From contig NZ_LZEW01000032.1 of assembly GCF_001676155.1 (NCBI RefSeq), positions 1 through 64,000 of the forward strand: DNA of 64,000 nucleotides, written 5' to 3'. The DNA comes from Morganella psychrotolerans (GTDB lineage Bacteria; Pseudomonadota; Gammaproteobacteria; Enterobacterales; Enterobacteriaceae). The position numbers were made by a program, and so were the translations under genes. The notes beneath the pieces were generated by a model. It ran no database searches. It worked only from the letters and a program-made list of their open reading frames with translations, and was not told the DNA's origin. Below are positions 18,907-28,407 of the stretch, one piece after another. The first letter of the stretch is position 1; each line of letters starts with the position of its first letter.

Positions 18907-21153
18907 TTAAACACTGCCGCGGATAAGCTGCGCCAGCCCCTGATTCTCAATAAACAGCTCTGCTTTTTCACGGATTTCAGCTGCCGTATGTGCATCCAGC
19001 AATGATGCAAGCAGCGGTTTAAGTGCCCCGGCATCAAGATGGTGCAGTAAATATTTAATTCGCGGAATACTGCGTCCGTTCATACTCAGCTGACGATAAC
19101 CCAAACCAACCAGAATCATTGCACCTAACGGATTTGCCGCCATTTCTCCGCAGACAGAAACCGGAAGACCCAGACGGGATGTTTCCTGCCGAACAAAATT
19201 CAGCATACGCAATACTGCCGGATTGAGCGAGTCATACAGCGGTGCAACATGGGTATTATTCCGGTCGACCGCCAGCAGATACTGGGTTAAATCATTCGTG
19301 CCGACAGAGATAAAATCAATACATTGCTTTAGTTCCGGCAACATAAACAGCAGTGACGGGACTTCCAGCATAACGCCGACAGGCGGTCGTTTTACGGTTT
19401 CGCCGGTCAGTGCGGAGACTTCTTCACAGGCGCGATCCAACAACCGGATTGCCTCTTCCACCTCCGCCAGTCCGGAGACCATCGGGAATAACACTTTCAG
19501 GTTATTCAGCCCGATATTCGCCCGCACCATCGCCCGTAACTGAATAAGAAAAATTTCCGGCTGATCCAGCATCACGCGGATGCCACGCCAGCCCAGACAC
19601 GGATTTTCCTCGCTGATCGGCATATACGGCAATTGCTTGTCAGCCCCGATATCCAGTGTCCGCAAAACAACCGGCTTGCCGGCAAAGAGTTGCAACATAT
19701 CCTGATAACGGACTTTTTGCTCCTCTTCCGACGGAAAACCATTATGCACGAGAAACGGAATTTCCGTACGGTATAAACCAATCCCGTCGATGCTTTTAAC
19801 TATTTTTTGCTCATACTTCAGGCTGAGCCCGGCATTGAGCTGCACAGAAATACGCTCACCACTTTTCAGTGCGGCAGAGCGGCTCAGTTCATCTTCAGCC
19901 AGTTGGCTGATGACCTGCTCCTGTTCGATAATCTGGCGGAATTCCTGCGCTATCAGAGGTTCCGGCTCGATATACACCACACCCCGGTAACCATCAAGAA
20001 TCAGCAGCCGGTTATGCAGTAATTCGGGCTGGATATCGGCCCCCATAATGACAGGGATCCCCATTGCTCTGACCAGAATAGCGGAATGCGAGTGTGTGGC
20101 GCCATCACGCACAACAACCCCGGCAAGTTGCTCCTGCGGCAGTTCAGCCAGCAGGCTGACACTCAATTCATCTGCCACCAGCACAAAGCGCTCCGGCCAC
20201 TGATTACTGCCGGTAAAGTTATCATCGAGATGAAACAGCAACCGCTGCCCCAGCGCCCGCAGGTCGGTTGCCCGCTCCCGCATATAGCTGTCCTGTAATT
20301 CAGCAAACTGAGCGGCAAATTTTTCGATCACCGTTTTCACGGCCCATTCCGCCACAAATCCCTGATCCACAATACTGAACAGACCTTTTTTCAGTTGCGG
20401 ATCATTAAGAAGATGAGAATAGAGATCAAAAATAGCGGCACTCTCTTTCTGAGCAGCAGAATTAAAACGCTTGCTGATACGCCGGCATTCCGCCGTAGCA
20501 TCCTCCAGCGCTTTACTGAGACGTAACCGTTCCTGTGCGCTGTCCAGCGCGGACGCTTCAGATACCAGCTCAAGTACCGGCTGAGAGCGATCCTCCCAGC
20601 CATAGGCCATCACAATACCGGATGACACCGGAATCGCCTGGATCCGCGTCTGACGGAATTGCCCGAACAACCCTTTGGTTTGCGCCTGTGCCAGTATTAC
20701 CGCTAACTGCATCGCCAGTGTGACAATAAAAGACTCTTCCGTTTCACTGAACAGACGTTTCTCTTTCTGCTGAACCACCAGCACGCCAAGTAACTGACGG
20801 CGATAGACAACCGGCGCACCGAGAAAGGCGCGCAGATTATCCTCTTTAACCTGAGGGAGATATTTAAAACCGGGATGTTCGCGGACATCCGCGATATTGA
20901 TAAGCTCGGCCTGACGACCGACATGACCGACCACGCCTTCGCCAAACGCGAGACTGACAGCACGGCCACGGGGCTTTTTCAGTCCCTGCGTTGCCATCAG
21001 ATAAAAACAGTGATGCTGGTTATCTGCCAGGTAGATAGAACAAACATCTGTTCCCATCGCCTGACAGGTTTCCTTAACCAGCAGCTCCAGCGCTTCCGCG
21101 AGATCGGCGGCGGCTGCCACTTTTTCAATCACTTCACGTAAACGCGTCAGCAT
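18907..21153 (-). CDS. ptsP: Phosphoenolpyruvate-protein phosphotransferase PtsP (enzyme I-Ntr)
   Basis: This 748-residue protein starts the nitrogen-related phosphotransfer chain (PtsP to NPr to EIIA-Ntr), which links nitrogen state to potassium transport and envelope regulation. An N-terminal GAF domain (about residues 17-155, binding glutamine and 2-oxoglutarate in the family) precedes the enzyme I modules. The phosphorylated histidine is H356 in GATHSHSAILVRAMGIP, and the PEP-binding region contains ISVGTNDLTQYLLAVDR. The length equals E. coli PtsP (748). It starts 9 bases after the rppH stop. Confidence 0.97.
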   Translation of the reverse strand: MLTRLREVIEKVAAAADLAEALELLVKETCQAMGTDVCSIYLADNQHHCFYLMATQGLKKPRGRAVSLAFGEGVVGHVGRQAELINIADVREHPGFKYLPQVKEDNLRAFLGAPVVYRRQLLGVLVVQQKEKRLFSETEESFIVTLAMQLAVILAQAQTKGLFGQFRQTRIQAIPVSSGIVMAYGWEDRSQPVLELVSEASALDSAQERLRLSKALEDATAECRRISKRFNSAAQKESAAIFDLYSHLLNDPQLKKGLFSIVDQGFVAEWAVKTVIEKFAAQFAELQDSYMRERATDLRALGQRLLFHLDDNFTGSNQWPERFVLVADELSVSLLAELPQEQLAGVVVRDGATHSHSAILVRAMGIPVIMGADIQPELLHNRLLILDGYRGVVYIEPEPLIAQEFRQIIEQEQVISQLAEDELSRSAALKSGERISVQLNAGLSLKYEQKIVKSIDGIGLYRTEIPFLVHNGFPSEEEQKVRYQDMLQLFAGKPVVLRTLDIGADKQLPYMPISEENPCLGWRGIRVMLDQPEIFLIQLRAMVRANIGLNNLKVLFPMVSGLAEVEEAIRLLDRACEEVSALTGETVKRPPVGVMLEVPSLLFMLPELKQCIDFISVGTNDLTQYLLAVDRNNTHVAPLYDSLNPAVLRMLNFVRQETSRLGLPVSVCGEMAANPLGAMILVGLGYRQLSMNGRSIPRIKYLLHHLDAGALKPLLASLLDAHTAAEIREKAELFIENQGLAQLIRGSV

Positions 21154-21162
21154 CTGTTCTCC

Positions 21163-21695
21163 CTAATTCTGACGTCGGCGGCGATAGGGAAACGGAGCCC
21201 GGACAGCCGTCGCTTCGCTGTTGGCAGGCATTACAATGGCAGAAAACTCTTTCATCACGCGACGATAAACATCACGCTTAAAAGAGACTACCTGACGAAC
21301 AGGATACCAATACGTTACCCAGCGCCAGCCATCAAATTCCGGCGATTTACTACAGGCAACATTGACCTCTTTGTCTTCACAGAGCAGTTGCAGTAAAAAC
21401 CAGCGCTGCTTCTGACCGATACAAACCGGTTTGGTATCCCAACGCACCAAACGTTTGGGTAATTTGTAACGTAACCAGTTGCGCGTCACCGCCAGGATGC
21501 GCACATCTTTACGCGTTAAACCGACTTCCTCAAACAACTCACGGTACATGGCCTGTTCCGGTGATTCGCCGGGATTAATACCTCCCTGAGGAAACTGCCA
21601 CGAGTGCTGTCCATAGCGGCGGGCCCATAAAACCTGGCCTTCCTTATTACAAATTACAATCCCGACATTCGGGCGGTAGCATCATCATCAATCAC
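21163..21695 (-). CDS. rppH: RNA pyrophosphohydrolase RppH, frameshifted at its N terminus
   Basis: RppH removes pyrophosphate from the 5' end of transcripts and so triggers RNase E decay. A Nudix box with the core [20 protein letters not shown] is clear, followed by a normal C terminus. The expected start, GTG ATT GAT GAT GAT at 21695 with GAGG upstream, is out of frame with the rest: one base is missing near 21680-21681, where the relatives' GGCTACCGC reads GCTACCGC. An in-frame stop directly upstream means the remaining frame has no good start before an internal Met at 21549. Restoring one base gives 177 residues (E. coli 176). Error or real mutation cannot be told apart here. Confidence 0.9.
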
Positions 21696-21979
21696 TCGAC
21701 TACCTCGGAAACAAAAAACTGAAAGATAACCAATTGTTTCACACTCCCACCATGGGGTAAACCTCTATACTCAAAATCCTTCAGCCCGCCGCACCTCTGC
21801 CCCCGGTGCCTGCACAGCAGTATAAATCAGACGGGATTTTCCGACCGGTTTCACCACCGGCGATATACCCGAAAATAAATATCTAAGCGAATGAAATAAT
21901 ACAATATTACATACTGCACTAAATCATTAATCCTGAGGCAGGATATAATATTACGCTAAATAATCGTCCCTGAAGCCAA
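21696..21979. other. Intergenic stretch upstream of rppH with no recognised gene
   Basis: This is the first part of a 746-base gap between rppH and thiB. It must hold the minus-strand rppH promoter, but I see no convincing pair of promoter boxes and no open frame with a ribosome-binding site. In E. coli, mutH lies divergently next to rppH; no trace of mutH is visible here. The rest of the gap holds two ERIC elements and the TPP riboswitch. Confidence 0.6.
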
Positions 21980-22110
21980 GTATAATTTTACGCAAAATCA
22001 TGTGTTCTGCGGCAAGGCGGCAACCGAAAAAAACCGGGGAGCATACATCAGTATGTGACCCGTTTTTTTGAGCGCAGCCAACACAGCCACAGAATGCAGG
22101 ATAACTCGCT
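21980..22110. repeat. ERIC-like repeat, copy 2 (tandem with copy 3)
   Basis: The core GGGGAGCATACATCAGTATG starts at 22036 and is flanked by left and right arms (TGTTCTGCGGCAAGGCGGCAA and GCCAACACAGCCACAGAATG) of the same family as copy 1. The element has an unusual run of seven A matched by a run of T on either side of the core, so the palindrome is kept. The outer boundaries are approximate because the elements abut. Confidence 0.75.
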
Positions 22111-22230
22111 GCGCTAAATCATTTGTTCTGTAGCAAGGCGGCAATCGAAAGAAACCGGGGAGCATACACCAGTATGTGACCCTGTTTCCTGAGTGAAGCC
22201 AACACAGCCACAGGATGCAGGATGACGCGC
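22111..22230. repeat. ERIC-like repeat, copy 3 (tandem with copy 2)
   Basis: This directly follows copy 2 in the same orientation and is highly similar to it, with core GGGGAGCATACACCAGTATG from 22157. The two read as a head-to-tail duplication with several differences. It ends about 40 bases before the TPP riboswitch, so it lies at or close to the promoter region of thiBPQ. Confidence 0.75.
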
Positions 22231-22269
22231 AATTGTATTTCCCGGGAAAAACACTACACTACTCCCATC

Positions 22270-22359
22270 TCAACGGGGTGCAGCGCGGTCTTCGGATACG
22301 CACTGCTGAGATAACACCCGAGGAACCTGATCCGGTTAATACCGGCGTAGGGATTTGAG
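22270..22359 (+). promoter_or_regulatory. TPP riboswitch (THI element) of thiBPQ
   Basis: The region shows the conserved thi-box segments in order: ACGGGGTGC, CTGAGATAACACCCG, AACCTGATCCGGTTAATACC and CGTAGGGATTTGAG. These form the pyrimidine- and pyrophosphate-sensing helices of the TPP aptamer. It ends about 80 bases before the thiB start. In this family thiamine pyrophosphate binding shuts down expression, so thiamine uptake should fall when thiamine is plentiful. No terminator hairpin with a T run follows the aptamer, which favours translational control. Confidence 0.95.
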
Positions 22360-22441
22360 CCGCCACTTGCTGACAGAACTGCCTGTCGCCACCATGCTGC
22401 ACTCAGATCCTTTGCCAATCCTTCTCTTACAGGAGCGCAAA

Positions 22442-23458
22442 GTGTTACGTAAACTGACAAAAAATCTTGCTGCCGGCAGTATTGCCGTCCTTCTCTCTCT
22501 CTCTTTTCATGCTGCGGCTGACAGCAGTAAACCGGTTCTGACTATCTACACTTATGACTCTTTTGTCGCGGAGTGGGGACCGGGTCCGGAAATTAAGAAA
22601 AACTTTGAAGCACAGTGCGGCTGTGAACTGAAACTGGTCGGGCTGAGTGATGGTGTGACATTACTCAACCGTCTGCGCATGGAAGGAAAAAAATCACAGG
22701 CTGATATTATTTTAGGTCTGGATAACAACCTGATGCAGGCGGCACAAGACACCGGGCTGTTTAAAGAGAGTCATGTTGACCAGTCAAAACTGGTACTGCC
22801 GGTCGAATGGCACAGCAACACGTTTATCCCTTATGATTACGGCTGGTTTGCCTTTATCTACAACAAAGACACTCTGCCCAACCCGCCGAAAAGCATGAAA
22901 GAATTACTGAACAGTGACCAGAAACTCACGATTATTTATCAGGATCCGCGCACCAGCACGCCGGGTCTGGGTTTGCTGTTATGGATGGAAAAACTCTACG
23001 GCACAGATGTGGCAGCGCAATGGGAAAAAATGGCGAAGAAAACACTGACGGTCACCAAAGGCTGGAGTGAGTCTTACGGATTATTCCTCAAAGGTGAAGC
23101 GGACCTGGTTCTGAGCTACACCTCTTCACCTGGCTATCATATGCTGGCGGATAAAAAAGATAATTATGCCGCCGCACTGTTTGACGAGGGGCATTATCTT
23201 CAGGTGGAAATGGCAGGTGTTCTCTCTGCATCCAAACAGCCTGAACTGGCGGAGCAATTTATGCAGTTTATGCTGACACCGGGTTTCCAGAACACATTAC
23301 CGACCACCAACTGGATGTATCCGGTGATTGATATCCCGCTGCCACCGGTTTATGACAAAATGCCGAAACCGGTGAAAACCCTGGAATTTGATGCAAAAGA
23401 CGTCGCAAAAGAACGCAACCAGTGGATCCGTATATGGCAAAGCGCAGTCAGCCGTTAA
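22442..23458 (+). CDS. thiB: Thiamine/TPP-binding periplasmic protein
   Basis: This is the substrate-binding subunit of the thiamine ABC importer. I start it at GTG 22442, preceded by AGGAG at the right distance, which gives a signal peptide (LRKLTKNLAAGSIAVLLSLS, cleaved around FHAAA-DS) and 338 residues. Alternative in-frame starts at 22394 (ATG) and 22355 (TTG) would put extra sequence before the signal. Family stretches include YTYDSFVAEWGPGP, IYQDPRTSTPGLGLLLWM and NWMYPV. The last bases overlap thiP. Confidence 0.93.
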   Translation: MLRKLTKNLAAGSIAVLLSLSFHAAADSSKPVLTIYTYDSFVAEWGPGPEIKKNFEAQCGCELKLVGLSDGVTLLNRLRMEGKKSQADIILGLDNNLMQAAQDTGLFKESHVDQSKLVLPVEWHSNTFIPYDYGWFAFIYNKDTLPNPPKSMKELLNSDQKLTIIYQDPRTSTPGLGLLLWMEKLYGTDVAAQWEKMAKKTLTVTKGWSESYGLFLKGEADLVLSYTSSPGYHMLADKKDNYAAALFDEGHYLQVEMAGVLSASKQPELAEQFMQFMLTPGFQNTLPTTNWMYPVIDIPLPPVYDKMPKPVKTLEFDAKDVAKERNQWIRIWQSAVSR

Positions 23459-25045
23459 TTGCGTCATATCTGATCCCGGGCGCGCTGGCGACAGGTCTTC
23501 TGATCCTGGTCGCCGTCAGCGCCTTTGGTGCGCTGTGGTTTAACGCCCCGGAGACAGACTGGCAGCAAATCCGCGATGACAGCTATCTGTGGCATGTTGT
23601 CCGCTTCACGCTCTGGCAGGCGTTTTTATCCGCCGTTTTCTCCGTGATCCCGGCGATTTTTCTTGCCCGTGCATTGTGGCGGCGTCGCTTTCCGGGACGG
23701 ATTCAGTTTCTGCGTTTATGCGCCATGACGCTGGTGCTGCCGGTACTGGTTGCGGTATTCGGTATTCTGTCTGTTTACGGGCGTAACGGCTGGCTGGCGC
23801 ATATTTCGGATTTTTTGGGTCTGCACTATTCTTTCACACCTTATGGCTTACAGGGCATTTTGCTGGCGCATCTTTTTTTTTAATATGCCGCTCGCAACCC
23901 GTATGCTGTATCAGCAGCTCGACAGCATTGCCACCGAGCAACGCCAGCTTGCCGCGCAACTGAATATGAATGAGTGGCAGCATTTTCGTATTGTGGAGTG
24001 GCCGTATCTGCGCCGGCAACTTCTGCCCACCGCCGCACTGATTTTTATGCTCTGTTTTGCCAGCTTCGCTACTGTACTTGCACTCGGTGGCGGTCCGGCG
24101 GCAACAACGATTGAGCTGGCTATTTATCAGGCACTGAATTATGACTTTGATGTCGGGCGCGCCGCACTGCTTGCGCTTATTCAGCTTACCTGCTGCATCG
24201 GGCTGGTGCTGGTCAGCCAGCGGCTCTCCGGTCATTTTTCAGTTGGCTTTACCCAATCACTGCAATGGCGTAATCCGCAGGATACTCTGCCGCGTAAGCT
24301 GGCTGACGGTGCCATTATTCTCTGCGCTTTACTGTTTCTGCTGCCGCCGTTCTTTGCGATTATTGCTGACGGACTGAACCCCGGACTCCTGCGGGTATTA
24401 CAACAACCCGCACTCTGGCGGGCTTTCTTTACCTCTCTGGGAATTGCGCTGGCTTCCGGGCTTATCTGCGTACTGCTGACCATGATGCTCCTATGGAGCA
24501 GCCGTGAGCTGCGTCTGCGCCGGGCAGTCAGAGCCGGACAGGCGATGGAGCTTTCCGGATTGCTGATCCTCGCCATGCCGGGTATTGTGCTGGCGACCGG
24601 GTTTTTCCTGATCCTCAATAACATCACCGGCACCGCTGATTTAGGGGCGCTCCCCTACGGATTAGTGATTTTGACTAATTCCCTGATGGCTATCCCTTAT
24701 GCTCTGAAAGTACTGGATAACCCGATGCGGGATTTGGCCGAACGCTATAATCCGCTCTGCACCTCACTGAATATTGAAGGATTTAACCGCCTGCGGCTAA
24801 TTGAACTGCGCGCCCTGCGCAATCCGCTGGCACAGGCGCTCGCCTTCGCCAGCGTACTGTCTGTCGGGGATTTCGGGGTCATCGCCCTGTTTGGTAATGA
24901 AGATTTCCGCACATTGCCGTTCTATCTTTATCAGCAAATTGGCGCTTACCGCAATGCGGATGCCGCTGTAACCGCGCTCCTTTTATTATTACTGTGTTTC
25001 GGGCTATTCAGCCTGCTGGAACGCTTACCGGGAAAACGTTCATGA
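23434..25045 (+). CDS. thiP: Thiamine ABC transporter permease, frameshifted
   Basis: This is the inner-membrane permease of the ThiBPQ importer, a protein with two BPD-type permease halves and about twelve membrane segments. The ATG at 23434 overlaps the end of thiB. The first part stops at 23883 after GILLAHLFF. The remainder ([15 protein letters not shown] onwards, with the EAA-like stretches of both halves) runs in another frame to 25045. The break is a run of nine T (23873-23881). With eight T the protein is 536 residues, equal to E. coli ThiP. A sequencing error is most likely. Confidence 0.93.
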
Positions 25046-25740
25046 TCCAGTTAAACAGGGTGCATTACCCGTATCAGCAACAAACGATGGAATTTGATTT
25101 TACTGTTGATGCCGGTGAAAGAGTGGCGATTCTCGGCCCCAGCGGCGCGGGTAAAAGTACGCTGTTATCACTGGTTGCCGGTTTTCAGTTTGCCCAAAGC
25201 GGGACTATCCGCCTCAACGGCGGCGATCACACCCGTACCCCGCCCGCAATGCGTCCGGTTTCCATGCTGTTTCAGGAAAATAATCTGTTTGCACACCTGA
25301 CTGCCGCGCAGAATATCGCCCTGGGTTTTCATCCCGGTATGAAACTGAATACAAAACAGAAAACAGAGCTGGCACACATTGCAGAGCAGGTTTCCCTCAC
25401 TCCGCTGCTCAGCCGCCTGCCCTCTCAATTGTCCGGCGGACAGCGCCAGCGCGTGGCACTCGTACGGTGTCTGGTGCGCTCACAACCCATACTCTTGTTG
25501 GATGAACCTTTTTCCGCACTAGACCCGGCACTGCGCAATGAAATGCTCGCACTGCTGGAGACTATTTGTGAAACCCGTCAGCTTACCCTGCTGATGGTGT
25601 CACACAATCCGGATGACGCAGCCCGCATCGCATCGCGCGCAATGGTTATCGATGACGGACACATTGCCTACGACGGCTCCACCGCTGCGCTGGTCAGCGG
25701 AGAGGTTCCGGCAGCGGCGATCCTCGGTATCAGAAAGTAG
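25042..25740 (+). CDS. thiQ: Thiamine ABC transporter ATP-binding protein
   Basis: This 232-residue ATPase powers thiamine import. Walker A is [10 protein letters not shown], the ABC signature [15 protein letters not shown] and Walker [13 protein letters not shown], followed by the switch histidine in VSHNPDDA. The start ATG overlaps the thiP stop by 4 bases (ATGA), which indicates coupled translation. An in-frame Met at 24994 lies inside thiP and is unlikely to be used. Confidence 0.96.
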   Translation: MIQLNRVHYPYQQQTMEFDFTVDAGERVAILGPSGAGKSTLLSLVAGFQFAQSGTIRLNGGDHTRTPPAMRPVSMLFQENNLFAHLTAAQNIALGFHPGMKLNTKQKTELAHIAEQVSLTPLLSRLPSQLSGGQRQRVALVRCLVRSQPILLLDEPFSALDPALRNEMLALLETICETRQLTLLMVSHNPDDAARIASRAMVIDDGHIAYDGSTAALVSGEVPAAAILGIRK

Positions 25741-25757
25741 TCAGTTGCACACATAAA

Positions 25758-25777
25758 TACTGTATATAATCACACCT
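25758..25777. promoter_or_regulatory. Possible LexA (SOS) box of polB
   Basis: The 20-base stretch TACTGTATATAATCACACCT lies 45 bases before the polB ATG. Its left half is a perfect LexA half-site (TACTGTATATA), while the right half (ACAGTA in the consensus) is imperfect, reading ACACCT. polB is LexA-controlled in E. coli, so the position makes sense. The poor right half predicts weaker repression. Confidence 0.5.
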
Positions 25778-25821
25778 CTCTGCTATAGTTATTTTTTATT
25801 CAGCAGAACGGATAAACAGTG

Positions 25822-28194
25822 ATGGCAGGGCAGGAGAGCACTCCCTCCCGTCAGGTGGAAACACCGGCGGAGGCCGGTTTTATACTGACCCGTCACTGGT
25901 CAGACACTCCGCGCGGTATTGAAGTCAGCTACTGGCTGGCGACAGATAATGGCCCGCGATACGTCTCTGTGCCGGTACAGCAGGCGGTCGGGTTTGTTCC
26001 GCACCGCGAACTGGCAGAAAGCCGCCCGTTTATTGATAACACGCCGGGTGCAACACTGACGGAACTCCCCCTGCGGGATTTTCAGCGTGATGCAGTCAGT
26101 GCCGTCTATTGCCGTCAGTACCGGAAGTTACAACAACTGGAAAAACAGCTGGGTGAAATGAATCTTCATCTTTATGAAGCCGATATCCGCCCCTGTGAGC
26201 GCTATTTAATGGAGCGCTTTATTACGGCATCCGTCTGGGTCCAACCACAGCCCGGCGGTCATGTTCTGATGAAGCCACACCCGGATTACCGCCCGGCACT
26301 GAAAATTGTCTCTCTGGACATTGAAACAACCGAATTCGGGGATCTCTATTCGATCGGACTGTCCGGGTGCGGCGCAGATACTGTTTTTATGCTCGGTCCG
26401 GAAAACGGCACACCACTGACCAACCCGGATTTTACCCTGGAATATGTCCCGCGCCGTCCGGACTTACTCCACCGCCTGAATCAGTGGCTGGCAGAGCACG
26501 ACCCGGACATGATTATCGGCTGGAGCCTGATCCAGTTTGATCTGCGCGTCTTACAACAGCATGCGGAAAAATATCAGATCCCGCTGCTCTTCGGTCGTCA
26601 TAATACGCCGCTGTCATGGCGGGAGCACGGTTTCAAACCGGGGCAATTTTTTGCCGGTGCGCGCGGACGACTCATTATTGATGGCATTGATGCCCTGAAA
26701 GCGGCGACCTGGCAATTTCCCTCTTTCAGTCTGGAGGCGGTTTCACAGGCGCTGCTCGGCGAAGGCAAAGACAGCGATACCCCTTATGACCGCATGGATG
26801 AAATCAACCGGCGCTTTCGTGAGGATAAACCAGCACTGGCGCGTTATAATCTTCAGGATTGCCGCCTGGTGATGCGGATTTTTGAACACACGCACCTGAC
26901 CGAATTCCTGCTGGCACGCGCTGCCGTCACCGGACTGGCAGTGGATCGCATGGGCGGGTCTGTCGCGGCATTTACCCATCTTTATCTGCCGTCGATGCAC
27001 CGCAAAGGCTATGTGGCACCGGATCCCGGTGAAAAACCCGGTGAACCTGTTCCGGGCGGCTTTGTGATGGACTCTCTTCCGGGTCTGTATGATTCGGTTA
27101 TAGTGCTCGATTTCAAGAGTCTGTATCCCTCTATTATTTGTACCTTTCTGATTGACCCCATCGGCATGGTGGAAGGACTTGCAGCGCCGGAGCCCGCCGT
27201 TCCCGGCTTCAAAGGCGCTTGTTTTTCCCGTGAGCATCACTGTCTGCCGGATATTGTCAGCCGCATCTGGCATGAGCGGGATCTCGCCAAACTGCATGGC
27301 GACAAACCCCTGTCACAGGCACTGAAAATTATTATGAATGCCTTCTGCGGTGTGCTCGGTGCCGTCGGATGCCGTTTTTATGATCCGCGCCTGACCTCTT
27401 CCGTGACGATGCGCGGGCACGATATTATGCGTAAAACCCGCACCATTATTGAGTCGCTCGGCTATCAGGTTATTTATGGTGATACCGATTCCACCTTTGT
27501 CTGGCTGAAAGGCACGCACAGTGATGCCGATGCAGAGCAAATCGGCCGCCGGTTGGTGGATGAAATTAATCATTGGTGGCGTAATCATCTGAATGATGAA
27601 TACGGACTGACATCTGCCCTGGAAATTGAATACGAAACACATTACCGCCGTTTTCTGATGCCGACTATCCGCGGCACAGAACAGGGCAGCAAAAAACGTT
27701 ACGCAGGGCTGGCGGGTGATACCCTGGTATTCCGCGGGCTGGAAACCGTGCGCAGTGACTGGACACCTCTGGCACAGCATTTTCAGCAAACACTTTACCG
27801 GCTGATTTTCGATAAAATGCCGTATCAGCAATTTATCCGTGATTATGTGCGCGACACACTTGCCGGACGTTATGATGACCGGCTGGTTTACCGCAAACGC
27901 CTGCGGCGTCCGCTGGCAGATTATCAGCGTAATGTACCGCCTCATGTCAAAGCAGCGCGCATTGCAGATGAGTATAATATCCGCATGAAACGCCCGCAGC
28001 AGTATCAGCGGGGTGCGCGGATAAGCTATATCATTACCCGCGCAGGACCGCAGCCACTGGAAATACTGACAGCACCTGTGGACTATGAGCACTATATCAA
28101 TAAACAACTGATGCCGATTGCAGATGCCATTTTGCCGTTTATGCAGGATGACTTCACCACGCTGTTAACCGGGCAATTATTAATGCCGTTTTAA
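25822..28194 (+). CDS. polB: DNA polymerase II (family B)
   Basis: This 790-residue SOS-type repair polymerase has an N-terminal domain, a 3'-5' exonuclease (ExoI DIETT near residue 168) and a B-family polymerase core. Motif A is SLYPSII and motif C is YGDTDS (Y552, D554, D556). Two residues are unusual: C440 replaces the Arg that follows SLYPSII in E. coli, and C509 replaces the Tyr of motif B (NAFCG where NAFYG is expected). Both are single-base changes. Start: ATG 25822; a GTG directly before it is in frame. Length is close to E. coli Pol II (783). Confidence 0.95.
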   Translation: MAGQESTPSRQVETPAEAGFILTRHWSDTPRGIEVSYWLATDNGPRYVSVPVQQAVGFVPHRELAESRPFIDNTPGATLTELPLRDFQRDAVSAVYCRQYRKLQQLEKQLGEMNLHLYEADIRPCERYLMERFITASVWVQPQPGGHVLMKPHPDYRPALKIVSLDIETTEFGDLYSIGLSGCGADTVFMLGPENGTPLTNPDFTLEYVPRRPDLLHRLNQWLAEHDPDMIIGWSLIQFDLRVLQQHAEKYQIPLLFGRHNTPLSWREHGFKPGQFFAGARGRLIIDGIDALKAATWQFPSFSLEAVSQALLGEGKDSDTPYDRMDEINRRFREDKPALARYNLQDCRLVMRIFEHTHLTEFLLARAAVTGLAVDRMGGSVAAFTHLYLPSMHRKGYVAPDPGEKPGEPVPGGFVMDSLPGLYDSVIVLDFKSLYPSIICTFLIDPIGMVEGLAAPEPAVPGFKGACFSREHHCLPDIVSRIWHERDLAKLHGDKPLSQALKIIMNAFCGVLGAVGCRFYDPRLTSSVTMRGHDIMRKTRTIIESLGYQVIYGDTDSTFVWLKGTHSDADAEQIGRRLVDEINHWWRNHLNDEYGLTSALEIEYETHYRRFLMPTIRGTEQGSKKRYAGLAGDTLVFRGLETVRSDWTPLAQHFQQTLYRLIFDKMPYQQFIRDYVRDTLAGRYDDRLVYRKRLRRPLADYQRNVPPHVKAARIADEYNIRMKRPQQYQRGARISYIITRAGPQPLEILTAPVDYEHYINKQLMPIADAILPFMQDDFTTLLTGQLLMPF

Positions 28195-28259
28195 TTTTGC
28201 CATTTTACAGGTGACGATGCGGATCTTATGGATTAACATAGCGCCCCTTTACTGCTTTT

Positions 28260-28316
28260 AACACCGGGGACGGAGCACGACAGCAGATGCTGAGTTCCTG
28301 ACTGACCGGTGTTTTT
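28260..28316 (+). terminator. Possible terminator after polB
   Basis: Arms AACACCGG (28260-28267) and CCGGTGTT (28306-28313) are complementary and followed by several T. The long loop contains a small inner hairpin (CAGCA/TGCTG). It lies in the 213-base gap between polB and rapA. The large loop makes this a weak call; the gap otherwise shows nothing. Confidence 0.35.
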
Positions 28317-28407
28317 CTGTCAGCGTGATAATTACGTAACGCTGCCGGTAATGATATTCACAGCATTTATCAAACTAGCCCTGAATAATAGAATCGAGCC
28401 CAAAAAT

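Noticed and set aside
21980..22230. Tandem similar units as a short CRISPR array
   Set aside because: The repeated units are about 120 bases, contain an internal palindrome and match ERIC; there are no short repeats with unique spacers.
23750..23880. Alternative N terminus for the second part of thiP
   Set aside because: The upstream in-frame residues are an out-of-frame reading of conserved ThiP sequence, so this is not a separate protein.
23873..23881. Programmed frameshift or slippage in thiP
   Set aside because: No shine-dalgarno-like stimulator or hairpin beside the T9 run stands out, and six comparable breaks elsewhere favour sequence error.
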